This document shows positions 11,505 through 18,456 of a stretch of DNA of 22,073 nt, piece after piece (positions within the stretch are counted from its first letter, which is position 1; each line of letters opens with the position of its first letter). Origin of the DNA: a virus. The position numbers and the translations under genes are program-made. Under the pieces are notes generated by a model. That model was not told the origin of the DNA, ran no database searches, and saw only the letters and a list, made by a program, of their open reading frames with translations. The stretch is taken from IMG/VR virus record IMGVR_UViG_3300030085_004610, positions 1 to 22,073 of that record; one strand, written 5' to 3'.

Positions 11505-14091
11505 TTGCCTCCTGATGGCGGTTTTCGGGAAGAATGGTCGGGACACTCTTGAACTTTTGGTCAGAGTTCCGCAAAGCGATACCTTTAAGGTAGGGCTTTC
11601 CAAGTCTTGTGAAACCAGTTACAGAGTCAGTACCAAGCTGATTCTTCGTACAGTCAAGGAGAAGTGCGATGAAACGCTTTTGACCGACAGGTTTCGACCC
11701 CGTATCTTCACAATAGGATGCGTAACTCGCGTATAGGTGAAAGTTACTGTTGCAGTACCGTTCCTGTGCATCTTTCGCAGCAGGAATTTTCTTGCCAACC
11801 GGGGTTACGGCTTTCTCATCGAACACGACCTCCGACTGGAGCCACTCAACAAGGTTATTGCTGTTGAGCATGATCTCGTTACGGACGCGCTTCAGGGAGG
11901 GCACCATTTCATAGGTGTCAAGTAGGTACTGACGCATTTCAGCGTCGGTCATCTGCAGCACCCAGTTCACTAACCCGGGTAAACAATGCTTCCATAGTCC
12001 CTTTATGACTCCGTTGTCGACCTTGATCATCTCTTTCGCCTCTGAGTTTTTGTTGTACAGAGGGCGGTTGAATTCGATGGTGAGACGACGGCGAGTTAGT
12101 CCTGAAGTGTTGTCAGTAGTCTGGATCGGTTCGTTCGCACAGACCATGACCATGCCGGTGTAGACGAAGGGCTCACCAACGTTCTTGTTTTTCTCCTCGA
12201 AGCGAAGATTGTCGCCACCAGTCAGTGCCTTAAAAATCTGCGCTGATCCGCCGTAACGCTCGGAGTCGTTGATCAGTGTTAAACGCTTGCCTTTGATTGA
12301 GGCGACCTCGAAGCGGGATTGCTCCAGCTGGTTGAGCGTGGTGCTGGCGTAGTTTCGAGCACCAACAAGGGCACAGCAAAGGTTTGCGAAGGTGGACTTG
12401 CCTCGACCACCGGGGCCGATGACCTCCATAAAACGCTGGATTTCGTGACCCTGGCCAACCAGACAGGCTTTCAGCCAAGCCCGCAAGACTTGCACGCGGT
12501 CAGTATCTCCGTATTGAGTCCTGAGCAGCCACTCAATGATCGGGCCGGGATCGGCGTGCGGATCGTAGTCAAAATCAAGTCCCCAAGTGATGTAATGCTC
12601 GGGGCTGTGCTCAAGGAACTCACCAGTCGAGAGCTCGAGAACACCGTTTGTAAAGGCCAGTCGATCGTCGTCGTCATCCCAGTAGGTGTGAGTGATGTAT
12701 GCCTGGGTCAGGCTCACCACATCATTAATCAGGGTGTTGTTGAAGCCTGCAGGAAGAGGAATTCGCTCACGCAGGAAGAGATCTTGGATGAAGTGCTTGT
12801 ACTCATGCTTGTATTCTTCTCGACGCCAGACACCTTTGGATCTCTGGTAAAACATGAAGACTTCAAAGCGCGGATCGTAACGCCATCCGCACTGGATGAC
12901 CATTTCGGTAGCGAACTCCGCAAGTTCGTTGTTAGGGGGGTTTTTGGGTCTCCGCTCCCGCTTCTTGCGCTCATTGATTTCATCGCGCATCCCTTGATCT
13001 GGGAGCCCCAGGATGCTTTCAAACACTGATTCAGCTGTCTGCTCCTCACTCATAGTGTCTTGTCTATCGGCAAAGTATTCTTGAGCTTTCTTGACGAGAG
13101 TCTCAGGGGACTCAACGACATAGTTGCCAAGTTCGATATATCCATCTTCCTTCGCCTTATACCTAAGTTGATGTAACCCGCAGGCACCTTCAGGCGAGGG
13201 TCCGCCATCAAGTCTTTTGAAGGACCGCCATTTAGCTTCGCAGGCGCCTTCTTCAAAGTTGTCTGCTTTTTGGGACCATTCGATCCAGTCAGGCAGAAGA
13301 GTGTCGTCAACTTGGTGAAGACACATGCCAACCTTCAGCCACTCTTCGTAGTCAGCGCAGCGGTCGACAGATAAGTGGTCGAGGTAAATTTTCGCTTCCG
13401 CGATCGTTTCTTCTTGCTGATATACCGATCCCTCCTCGTAAGCAATGTTGATGTGCTGAGTAACCAGACCGCTTGTAACAGGCTTGCGATACTTGTTAGT
13501 AGGGAATGCCTTTTGGATCTCTTCGTAAAGCCACTCAGGCAGCTCAGGGGGGTTTTTGGCGTGCTCAAATCCACCATGGGTTGTGGTGAAATAACCCTCA
13601 GTATCAGGGTGCGAACCCATGATCGCCCCTTGACGACCACGAAACAGGATTTCAAAGGTGGGTACCCCAATCTTGATCGTGGACTTGTCAGGGAGAAGAG
13701 AGATTTTTGATGACGGGACGCTATAAAGCATCCGCTGACGACCTTCTCTACCGGAGGAGATTGTTAGTGTTGAAGGGAAGATAGCGTCGAGCGGCCCACC
13801 AGCAAGTGCTTCAAGAACTGGTATGGCTTCAGGACCATCAATATCAACCCAAATCAAGCCACCTTCGTTAGACCATTGGCCGGACATCAGGCCGATTCCA
13901 GTCGCCCTTCCCTCTTCGAATTCTCTTTCGATTTGCTCTAAAGAGAAGGGAGTAGACGACCAGCCTGGTACATATGCACGCTTACCACGCAGAGGAGTAA
14001 GCGCCCAATCTTGCGGAATAAAGTCGAAATTGACCTCGCCGGGGGCGATGTGGAGGTGCGGTCGATTCGGTTCAGGAGCTGGTGTCGTCAC
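11455..14091 (-). CDS. AEP primase / SF3 (D5-like) helicase, bifunctional replication protein
   Basis: 878 aa. N-terminal archaeo-eukaryotic primase (prim-pol) domain, about 20-195: metal-binding DID at 83-85 (WVDIDGPEA), EILFRGRQGAIMGSHPD with the S-x-H-type histidine at 161. PriCT-2-like domain at about 230-312 (YEEWLKVGMCLHQVDD; DNFEEGACEAKWRSFKR). D5_N region from about 390. SF3 helicase: Walker A GPGGRGKST at 559-567, Walker B TLINDSE at 605-611, motif C MVMVCANEP at 647-655, and arginine finger TRRRL at 666-670. It should prime and unwind DNA at a replication origin as a ring helicase. The only upstream start is GTG 14091, as an in-frame TGA lies just before it. Large relative to many D5 proteins because all modules are fused. 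It replaces the separate primase/helicase genes of T4-type cyanophages. Confidence 0.92.
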   Translation of the reverse strand: MTTPAPEPNRPHLHIAPGEVNFDFIPQDWALTPLRGKRAYVPGWSSTPFSLEQIEREFEEGRATGIGLMSGQWSNEGGLIWVDIDGPEAIPVLEALAGGPLDAIFPSTLTISSGREGRQRMLYSVPSSKISLLPDKSTIKIGVPTFEILFRGRQGAIMGSHPDTEGYFTTTHGGFEHAKNPPELPEWLYEEIQKAFPTNKYRKPVTSGLVTQHINIAYEEGSVYQQEETIAEAKIYLDHLSVDRCADYEEWLKVGMCLHQVDDTLLPDWIEWSQKADNFEEGACEAKWRSFKRLDGGPSPEGACGLHQLRYKAKEDGYIELGNYVVESPETLVKKAQEYFADRQDTMSEEQTAESVFESILGLPDQGMRDEINERKKRERRPKNPPNNELAEFATEMVIQCGWRYDPRFEVFMFYQRSKGVWRREEYKHEYKHFIQDLFLRERIPLPAGFNNTLINDVVSLTQAYITHTYWDDDDDRLAFTNGVLELSTGEFLEHSPEHYITWGLDFDYDPHADPGPIIEWLLRTQYGDTDRVQVLRAWLKACLVGQGHEIQRFMEVIGPGGRGKSTFANLCCALVGARNYASTTLNQLEQSRFEVASIKGKRLTLINDSERYGGSAQIFKALTGGDNLRFEEKNKNVGEPFVYTGMVMVCANEPIQTTDNTSGLTRRRLTIEFNRPLYNKNSEAKEMIKVDNGVIKGLWKHCLPGLVNWVLQMTDAEMRQYLLDTYEMVPSLKRVRNEIMLNSNNLVEWLQSEVVFDEKAVTPVGKKIPAAKDAQERYCNSNFHLYASYASYCEDTGSKPVGQKRFIALLLDCTKNQLGTDSVTGFTRLGKPYLKGIALRNSDQKFKSVPTILPENRHQEANGQVSERELGEDRKAS
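11508..11513 (-). promoter_or_regulatory. strong Shine-Dalgarno site deciding a start
   Basis: AGGAGG on the minus strand, three bases before ATG 11504. It fixes the start of the 54-aa gene within the primase coding region; most other genes here have weak or no such site. Confidence 0.7.
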
Positions 14092-14238
14092 TAGGTATAT
14101 TCAGCGGTTTGCTCCGGACAAAGATTAGTCAGCTGGTGACTTGACGGAAACTGGTTATCCGGATGTCTTCCAATTTCTGTGTAGGTTTACATTAATTTAC
14201 GTGGAATGCATTTGCACTTGACGTGCCGGATTTCCGCG

Positions 14239-15057
14239 TTAGTTGTCTTCAGAAACTGCTTCCATTTCCAGCTCTGCTGCCTTCTGTGCAGGCAAAATCT
14301 CGGAATAGTACTTCTCGACAGTGCTCAGCCATTTCTGTTTGTACTTCTGAATTGTTCCTGCTTGAATTGCAAATACCTGTACTGTTTCGCGGGTGGCCAC
14401 AAACGTCATGCAGATTTCAGGGACAATGTTGACCGTGTGCTCGAGGCCCAAAGCGTAAGCAGCCAGTTGTAGCTGACACTTTTGGTACTTCATGAATCCA
14501 GCACGACGCATCCCATATTGATTTTTTGGTGTCTCAGGACCGGGCCATTTCGAATAGTAAGGGCCATTACTTGTTTTCAAGTCCCCTAAAACAATCTTGC
14601 CTTTGTATTCGGCAACGATGTCAGGTGCTCCAGCCCAGCCCCAGTTCTCCTCTTCATTGACGCCTGGATGCCAGACACGAGAGATGCCGTCGCCACCCAT
14701 CGTCCAGCCAAAATCGCCCTCCTTAGCAGGGTTTTCAGCCCAAATTACATTCTCCAGCTTCTCAAGATTTTGGGGTAAGCCTTCCCAAAATGATGCGATT
14801 TCAGGGTCATCGATCACAGGATCACGGTCAATCCCAAGGAGAAATTCCTCCATAAGAGAGTGGACTTTCGTGCCGCGTGCTGCTGCAGCTTCACGGCCAC
14901 CGGGATTCTTTTTGGCCCAGCGCTCAAGTGCAGCCTTATTTCCACCAGTCGCAGACAGGATTGTTGTCACTGATGGCAACGCACCATACGGAGTCTTGTA
15001 ATGCCGAGACCCATTAATTACGAGTCGGGTATCACCCTCAGACCGATAATCGAACAA
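14239..15057 (-). CDS. PD-(D/E)XK nuclease, RecB/Cas4-like exonuclease
   Basis: 272 aa. Motifs in order: LPSVTTIL (28-34), AARGTKVHSLMEEFL with H66, AGAPDIVAEYKGKIVLGDLK with D146, D159 and K161 (GDLKTS), and QLQLAAYALGL with Q195/Q197 and Y201. This is the RecB-like (PDDEXK_1) arrangement; such phage nucleases process DNA ends in recombination or degrade host DNA. A 30-residue Trp/Gly/Asp-rich insert (117-143) precedes the first Asp. Start is TTG 15057; no ATG or GTG precedes the conserved region. It lies upstream of the primase-helicase on the same strand, separated by 147 bases. Confidence 0.85.
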   Translation of the reverse strand: MFDYRSEGDTRLVINGSRHYKTPYGALPSVTTILSATGGNKAALERWAKKNPGGREAAAARGTKVHSLMEEFLLGIDRDPVIDDPEIASFWEGLPQNLEKLENVIWAENPAKEGDFGWTMGGDGISRVWHPGVNEEENWGWAGAPDIVAEYKGKIVLGDLKTSNGPYYSKWPGPETPKNQYGMRRAGFMKYQKCQLQLAAYALGLEHTVNIVPEICMTFVATRETVQVFAIQAGTIQKYKQKWLSTVEKYYSEILPAQKAAELEMEAVSEDN

Positions 15058-15109
15058 CCGACTGTTGCAGTTGTGAGGAGAGTATCTCCCCTAAATCTAC
15101 GATTAGGTC

Positions 15110-15415
15110 TTAGTAGTGCTCAGTTTCTGGTGGTTTTTCCTGGAAACAATCTTCGATGTTAGCTTGAAACTGCATCGATTGAAACTGATGGACGTGTCTT
15201 TGAATGCGTGAATGGATGTCAAAAGCCGATTTCACTGCATCCTCAGGGCCAATCATCAGTTTGTTATTCGCCAACAACCCAGCTGTCAGAATGGTTATCG
15301 CGAGTTCTTGTGGGTTTGTTGTAAAAGCCCGAAGAGATTTGCCGTTATCGGTGAACGATGACAGCAGAAAGTTGATGATCTCCAGATTTCTTTCACTATT
15401 TGGCTGTTCGCTCAT
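15110..15415 (-). CDS. unknown protein (101 aa)
   Basis: Helical protein: EIINFLLSSFTDNGKSLRAF, TNPQELAITILTAGLLANNK, then a His/Gln-rich part (SRIQRHVHQFQSMQFQAN). No family recognised. ATG 15415 overlaps the stop of the winged-helix gene as ATGA, so the two are coupled and may act together. Confidence 0.65.
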   Translation of the reverse strand: MSEQPNSERNLEIINFLLSSFTDNGKSLRAFTTNPQELAITILTAGLLANNKLMIGPEDAVKSAFDIHSRIQRHVHQFQSMQFQANIEDCFQEKPPETEHY

Positions 15416-15657
15416 GCCTGATCCTCCAGGTCTTTGACCTCGTAAAGGGTGATGGTTTGTCTTTTAATGACAGGGACAAGAATCCCCTCATCTTTTAAAG
15501 CTTGAATCCGGCGTTGGATGGTGCGGTGATTACGACCGAACTTTTTTACGACTTCGGTAACAGGGATCAATACGAAAAAAGACCCTGCATACGGAGTCGC
15601 GATCTCCAACAGGTACTCGTGAATACCCATTGCAAGATCATCCATGAGGTCAGTCAT
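15412..15657 (-). CDS. winged-helix DNA-binding protein
   Basis: About 81 aa from ATG 15657 (a GTG at 15672 would add 5). The segment VTEVVKKFGRNHRTIQRRIQ followed by ALKDEGILVPVIKRQTITLYEV is a helix-turn-helix plus wing: turn after VVKKFG, recognition helix NHRTIQRRIQALKDEG, then two beta strands. Small winged-helix proteins in phage replication operons may act as regulators of early transcription. Target not predictable. Followed by a coupled unknown gene. Confidence 0.7.
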   Translation of the reverse strand: MTDLMDDLAMGIHEYLLEIATPYAGSFFVLIPVTEVVKKFGRNHRTIQRRIQALKDEGILVPVIKRQTITLYEVKDLEDQA

Positions 15658-15687
15658 TACGGGACGCACCACCTTTACCGATTACCT

Positions 15688-15957
15688 CTAACTAACTTTT
15701 GATTCTACGGGACTCTTACCCTCATTTTTTTGGGTATTTTCCTGCTTGGCAAGATACTTTGTCACGCCATTCTTGGCGGTCTGGAGATCCATTGTCCAGC
15801 AAGGTTCCCAGTCATGGGCTTTGCTCGGGAATTTATAGAGAATGTGACCCGTGTTCCCATGTTTGAGGCTCTTAATCTCATAGCCTTCAAACATGATCGA
15901 GTCGAGAATCTCAGACTTTTCGCCGCGATACTTGAATTTCTTGGCTTGCCTCATCAT
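15688..15957 (-). CDS. unknown protein (89 aa)
   Basis: Two ATG codons in a row (15957 and 15954) begin a basic protein: KKFKYRGEKSEILDSIMFEG, GNTGHILYKFPSKAHDWEPC, WTMDLQTAKNGVTKYLAKQ, with a Lys/Glu/Ser-rich tail. The beta-strand/loop pattern around GHILYKFPS suggests a small folded domain. No family recognised. It lies 30 bases upstream of the winged-helix start. Confidence 0.6.
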   Translation of the reverse strand: MMRQAKKFKYRGEKSEILDSIMFEGYEIKSLKHGNTGHILYKFPSKAHDWEPCWTMDLQTAKNGVTKYLAKQENTQKNEGKSPVESKVS

Positions 15958-16001
15958 TGAGGATGCAACAACGGGACAAGCTTAATTACCCTAATCCTGA
16001 A

Positions 16002-16181
16002 TCATTCAAACATTGCGTTGAGTGATTGCTTACGGATGTCTGCACGCAGCTGATTTTCTTTAGCAGCGGCCAGATGCATGGAGCTGACAATCGCGCATGC
16101 AGTGAATCCGTCCTCTGTCAGGCAGACATGCACACATCCATCATCAAGAGTGCTCATTTCGAGATTGTAACCAGTGCTCAT
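16002..16181 (-). CDS. small unknown protein (59 aa)
   Basis: ATG 16181 to TGA at 16002-16004. Begins MSTGYNLEMSTLDDGCVHVC, continues LTEDGFTACAIVSSMHLAAA and ends with a basic helix. Three Cys (16, 20, 29). No family recognised. Overlaps the upstream 56-aa gene by 38 bases in another frame. Without it 15958-16143 would be empty, and composition is protein-like on this strand, while the competing plus-strand frame here is not. Confidence 0.55.
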   Translation of the reverse strand: MSTGYNLEMSTLDDGCVHVCLTEDGFTACAIVSSMHLAAAKENQLRADIRKQSLNAMFE

Positions 16182-16314
16182 AATTTTCAGTTTGTCGTTC
16201 TAGTTCCGTCAGCCTCTTTTGGTACAGGTTGCTTACCCACGAGAGTTCGTCACGCTGGAGTTTTGCGGCGTTCTCGATCATGTCGAGATAGGACTGGCGC
16301 TTGTCTTGTTTCAT
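16144..16314 (-). CDS. small helical protein (56 aa)
   Basis: ATG 16314 overlaps the stop of the AbrB-like gene as ATGA. Highly charged and probably one or two long helices: MKQDKRQSYLDMIENAAKLQ, then DELSWVSNLYQKRLTELERQ. Coiled-coil character with regular Leu/Tyr/Trp spacing. No family recognised. The coupling to a probable DNA-binding protein is the best clue to its role, for instance as a partner or regulator; inference. Confidence 0.6.
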   Translation of the reverse strand: MKQDKRQSYLDMIENAAKLQRDELSWVSNLYQKRLTELERQTENYEHWLQSRNEHS

Positions 16315-16547
16315 TGCTTGTTAATTTTAACTAGAAGAAATTCGTCAGCCCCAGTATCGAACCACTCCAGAACATCATCATGTCGCCAACCAAGGCGTTC
16401 CAGAAGTTCTTTGGGGAGCTCGATGAGTCCGTCACCATCGATACTAAGTCGCCATCTTTTTTTGAAGACTTTGTCATAGTCGTACTCACATTTGAGTTCG
16501 GCTTCATACTTGTCCTGAGAAAGGGATGTGCAGCGCAGGTAGGGCAA
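16311..16547 (-). CDS. AbrB/MazE (SpoVT-AbrB)-like DNA-binding protein
   Basis: 78 aa. Residues 32-76 follow the swapped-hairpin AbrB pattern: WRLSIDGDGLIELPKELLER, then LGWRHDDVLEWFDTGADEFL and LVKIN, that is, xxxDGxIxLPxELLExLGWxxGDxLE...LxK. Such proteins act as dimeric DNA-binding regulators or antitoxins. No toxin gene is recognisable beside it; the coupled partner is the 56-aa helical protein. The only start is TTG 16547, since an in-frame TGA lies just upstream and no ATG follows. Confidence 0.7.
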   Translation of the reverse strand: MPYLRCTSLSQDKYEAELKCEYDYDKVFKKRWRLSIDGDGLIELPKELLERLGWRHDDVLEWFDTGADEFLLVKINKQ

Positions 16548-16602
16548 AACGAGTCAAGCGGCGAACCAAGAGTATCGAGCCACAGTTCGTGGTCAACCCT
16601 TG

Positions 16603-17205
16603 CTATACACCCCGTTTTAAACGTTTACGAAAGCCGTACGAAAGTGAGACTCTCCTGACAAGACGAGCCGCCTCGGGCGCCTGGCCTGGGTTTTGCATCA
16701 GGGTTTGGCGCAGCTCTTCTTTGTCCGCGTAGACATCCTCGCGTTGTTTGATGACTTCACCGTCACGGATTGTTTCAACAGTAAGAGTCTTTTTGATGCC
16801 GAACTTTTGCTTTTCGTTATCACTCCAGTCAGAAAAGTTTTCCTGTACTTTAGGAAGGACATTTCTGATCGTGGCTTGATACTTTATACCCGTCGGTTTT
16901 GAGCTTATCAATTGGTTTTGATAGGCCGCTTTAATGATGTTAATAACATTTTGCCGCTTGTTTTTCCAGTAAGAAACGCTCTCCTTCAGCTCATCCAATT
17001 CGCTTGTAAATTGTTCAATGCAGTTATCACATTCACGGATGACCGAGATGATGGCATCAAATTTATAGGCTTCCCTGCTTTTGAGATCCTGCCAAAGATT
17101 TGCAAGCTCCTCCCGTTCCTCTTCATCCGTGTTGGGAAGATCAATCAGCTCTTGAATCATCTTCTGGTCTTCGAGGATCTCCCTGTAACTTTTGGGGTCA
17201 GCCAT
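16603..17205 (-). CDS. siphovirus Gp157-like protein
   Basis: 200 aa from ATG 17205 (the frame extends to 17277, but that would overlap the upstream gene by 80 bases). Layout of the Gp157 family: acidic N-terminal half (NTDEEEREELANLWQDLKSR), a long coiled coil (FDAIISVIRECDNCIEQFTSEL; DELKESVSYWKNKRQNVI), then a beta part (GIKYQATIRNVLPKV). Residues 130-200 carry a basic end (SYGFRKRLKRGV). Gp157 proteins occur next to SSB, primase or recombination genes in siphophages and are implied in DNA replication or recombination; the precise role is unknown. It shares 8 bases with the oxygenase gene upstream. Confidence 0.65.
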   Translation of the reverse strand: MADPKSYREILEDQKMIQELIDLPNTDEEEREELANLWQDLKSREAYKFDAIISVIRECDNCIEQFTSELDELKESVSYWKNKRQNVINIIKAAYQNQLISSKPTGIKYQATIRNVLPKVQENFSDWSDNEKQKFGIKKTLTVETIRDGEVIKQREDVYADKEELRQTLMQNPGQAPEAARLVRRVSLSYGFRKRLKRGV

Positions 17206-17689
17206 TGTAGAGGTCACGCAAGGAACAGTAATCCTTCTCCTCTTCGAAGTAGAGAGAGAAAAGGTATCGAGGGCCACCGAGGTTGATGACCGTATGAGGC
17301 ATTTGATTGTTGAACAAGTAAAAGGTGTCGGCTTGATACTTCAGCTCGATCACGTCTTTGTTCAAGGCATCGCGCTGCTCACCAAAAAGAGCGTGGCTGC
17401 TGTCATTTGTGCTGTACAGCATGTTGACGCAGGATAGGCGATATTCGTCTACATGCCAGTCGTAGACAGACATCGGCTCCACGCGAAGCAGGCCCAGTCT
17501 TTTGATCTGCCAAATCTTGTCCAGCTCTTGTAGGGCTGGTTCTATCTGGATGAAATCAGAGGGAAGCGGAACAGCTCGAAAACCGAAATGCTCTGCCCAT
17601 TCGATGTCCTGATCGAGGAGCCACTGGATGTAATCAGGTAGCTCTACTGCTTTGTGCCGGAGCGGGGTAAAGCAGTCCTCCTGATTCAC
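17198..17689 (-). CDS. Fe(II)/2OG oxygenase, second, short cyanophage type
   Basis: 163 aa. Beta-helix oxygenase motifs: YDWHVDEYRLSCVNMLYS with H79 and D81, LFGEQRDAL, and TFYLFNNQMPHTVINLGGPR with iron ligand H132 and 2OG-binding R141 (PRYLFSLYF). This form, with Arg rather than Lys as the 2OG anchor and the FNNQ-PHTV-N motif, recurs in marine cyanophages; the substrate is unknown. It differs from the P4H-type enzyme at 1059-1856, so they are not recent duplicates. GTG 17689 overlaps the stop of the small basic gene as GTGA. Confidence 0.8.
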   Translation of the reverse strand: MNQEDCFTPLRHKAVELPDYIQWLLDQDIEWAEHFGFRAVPLPSDFIQIEPALQELDKIWQIKRLGLLRVEPMSVYDWHVDEYRLSCVNMLYSTNDSSHALFGEQRDALNKDVIELKYQADTFYLFNNQMPHTVINLGGPRYLFSLYFEEEKDYCSLRDLYNG

Positions 17690-17823
17690 TTGCCTTGTCC
17701 TCTGTAAGGCTTCTGCCCTTTGACTTTGAAGGAGCCCCGCTTGCGGCGACCGTCACCGATCGAAGTCTTTTTTGGCGTGGCAACAATGGTTTTTGTGTTT
17801 GTGAACGTCTTGCGTGCAGCCAT
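17686..17823 (-). CDS. small very basic protein (45 aa)
   Basis: ATG 17823 to TGA 17686-17688. Sequence style: MAARKTFTNTKTIVATPKKT, SIGDGRRKRGSFKVKGQKP, ending YRGQGK. This Lys/Arg-rich pattern (TKTIV.TPKKTSIG..RR..S, then Y-RGQG-K/R) matches a tiny protein I recall from many cyanophage genomes; function unknown, likely nucleic-acid binding. It is the first gene after a good sigma70-like promoter and is coupled to the oxygenase by a 4-base overlap. Confidence 0.7.
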   Translation of the reverse strand: MAARKTFTNTKTIVATPKKTSIGDGRRKRGSFKVKGQKPYRGQGK

Positions 17824-17844
17824 GGTGCCAACTTGGATAGTCAG

Positions 17845-17872
17845 ATGATAGAAGGCAGTAAAGGGATGTCAA
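17845..17872 (-). promoter_or_regulatory. sigma70-like promoter for the large minus-strand operon
   Basis: On the minus strand TTGACA (17872-17867), 16 bases, then TATCAT (17850-17845): six of six and five of six consensus matches. Transcription would begin near 17838, about 15 bases before ATG 17823. It is placed to drive 17823 onward through the oxygenase and perhaps the replication genes, using host polymerase. Confidence 0.65.
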
Positions 17873-17911
17873 TACAGAAAAATGTATAAAGATTGTGTAT
17901 GTTTCCTAACA

Positions 17912-17917
17912 TATAAT
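17912..17917 (+). promoter_or_regulatory. candidate -10 element for the 17958 gene
   Basis: A perfect TATAAT at 17912-17917, in AT-rich sequence, about 40 bases before ATG 17958. No good -35 element lies 16-18 bases upstream, so this is a partial match; it could also be a phage-modified promoter. It is divergent from the minus-strand promoter at 17845-17872. Confidence 0.35.
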
Positions 17918-17957
17918 TTTACTTTCGTTGTTAGAATAATCATTATGCAATAACTCG

Positions 17958-18215
17958 ATGTCAGAAGAGTTTGAGATTATTGAAATCCCATTCGAGGATT
18001 TAGAAATTTCCAAATCTTTAGAAGACGAGTTTTTAGAGACACGAATTGCATCTGAGATTGATGCAGCAACAAGTGTCGAAGAATTGAGAGAGGCGTCAAA
18101 AAACCTACTTAAGGTGTGTATTGCACGCCAAGCTGCGATTCGTGGGCTTTGTAAGCGTCTTGTTCAATACGAAACATTAGCTTTACAAGGATTCCTGAAT
18201 GATGAAACCAGCTAA
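17958..18215 (+). CDS. unknown small cyanophage-type protein (85 aa)
   Basis: Acidic N-terminus (MSEEFEIIEIPFEDLEISKS) followed by a helical region, EIDAATSVEELREASKNLLK then VCIARQAAIRGLCKRLV. The helical part (xEELREA-KxL, then RQAAIRGL) resembles small proteins of cyanophages of unknown function. ATG 17958 has no clear Shine-Dalgarno. The 3' end overlaps the next gene by 14 bases. Confidence 0.65.
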   Translation: MSEEFEIIEIPFEDLEISKSLEDEFLETRIASEIDAATSVEELREASKNLLKVCIARQAAIRGLCKRLVQYETLALQGFLNDETS

Positions 18216-18348
18216 GTACTCCAAGAAGTACGCCAAGATCCAGTCAAAGGCGGAGCTCTGCACCACCCGTGAGGAGGCGCTTGAGCTTTTGGACAAGGCT
18301 GAAAAACTGCAGAAAAAAACGAGGGTGTTTACCCCCGCTTACGACTGA
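18202..18348 (+). CDS. small basic/helical protein (48 aa)
   Basis: ATG 18202 to TGA 18346-18348, in another frame and overlapping the previous gene's end by 14 bases. Sequence style: MKPAKYSKKYAKIQSKAELC, TTREEALELLDKAEKLQKKT, a Lys-rich helix. No family recognised. A hairpin terminator begins 4 bases after the stop, which supports this as the true last gene of the pair. Confidence 0.6.
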   Translation: MKPAKYSKKYAKIQSKAELCTTREEALELLDKAEKLQKKTRVFTPAYD

Positions 18349-18351
18349 ACT

Positions 18352-18377
18352 TAAGACGGCCTGAACGTCTTAGTTTT
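18352..18377 (+). terminator. intrinsic terminator after the 17958-18348 pair
   Basis: TAAGACG (18352-18358), 7-base loop, CGTCTTA (18366-18372), then GTTTT. Perfect 7-pair stem, short T-run, so moderate strength. It directly follows the stop at 18348. Confidence 0.55.
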
Positions 18378-18456
18378 GGACCACATTTGTAGACGGGGAC
18401 CTACCCAGCCCCCGCACGGTATGTAAGAGAATCTGTTAAAAGATTCCGAACAAACT

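Noticed and set aside
12319-13029. Long plus-strand open frame (236 codons) opposite the primase-helicase gene
   Set aside because: It lies wholly inside the coding region of the clearly assigned primase-helicase on the other strand and has no recognisable motifs; it is a codon-bias shadow.
14092-14238. Origin or operator from TCCGGA repeats (about 14113 and 14157) and the AGTCA/TGACT hairpin at 14127-14141
   Set aside because: TCCGGA is itself palindromic and short; two copies and a 5-pair stem can occur by chance.
15077-15089. GGAGA-gta-TCTCC palindrome as a terminator
   Set aside because: Five pairs only and no T-run on either strand.
18429-18446. GAATCT/AGATTC hairpin as terminator of the 312-aa gene
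   Set aside because: Six A/T-rich pairs with no T-run on the minus strand; too weak to call, mentioned only as possible.
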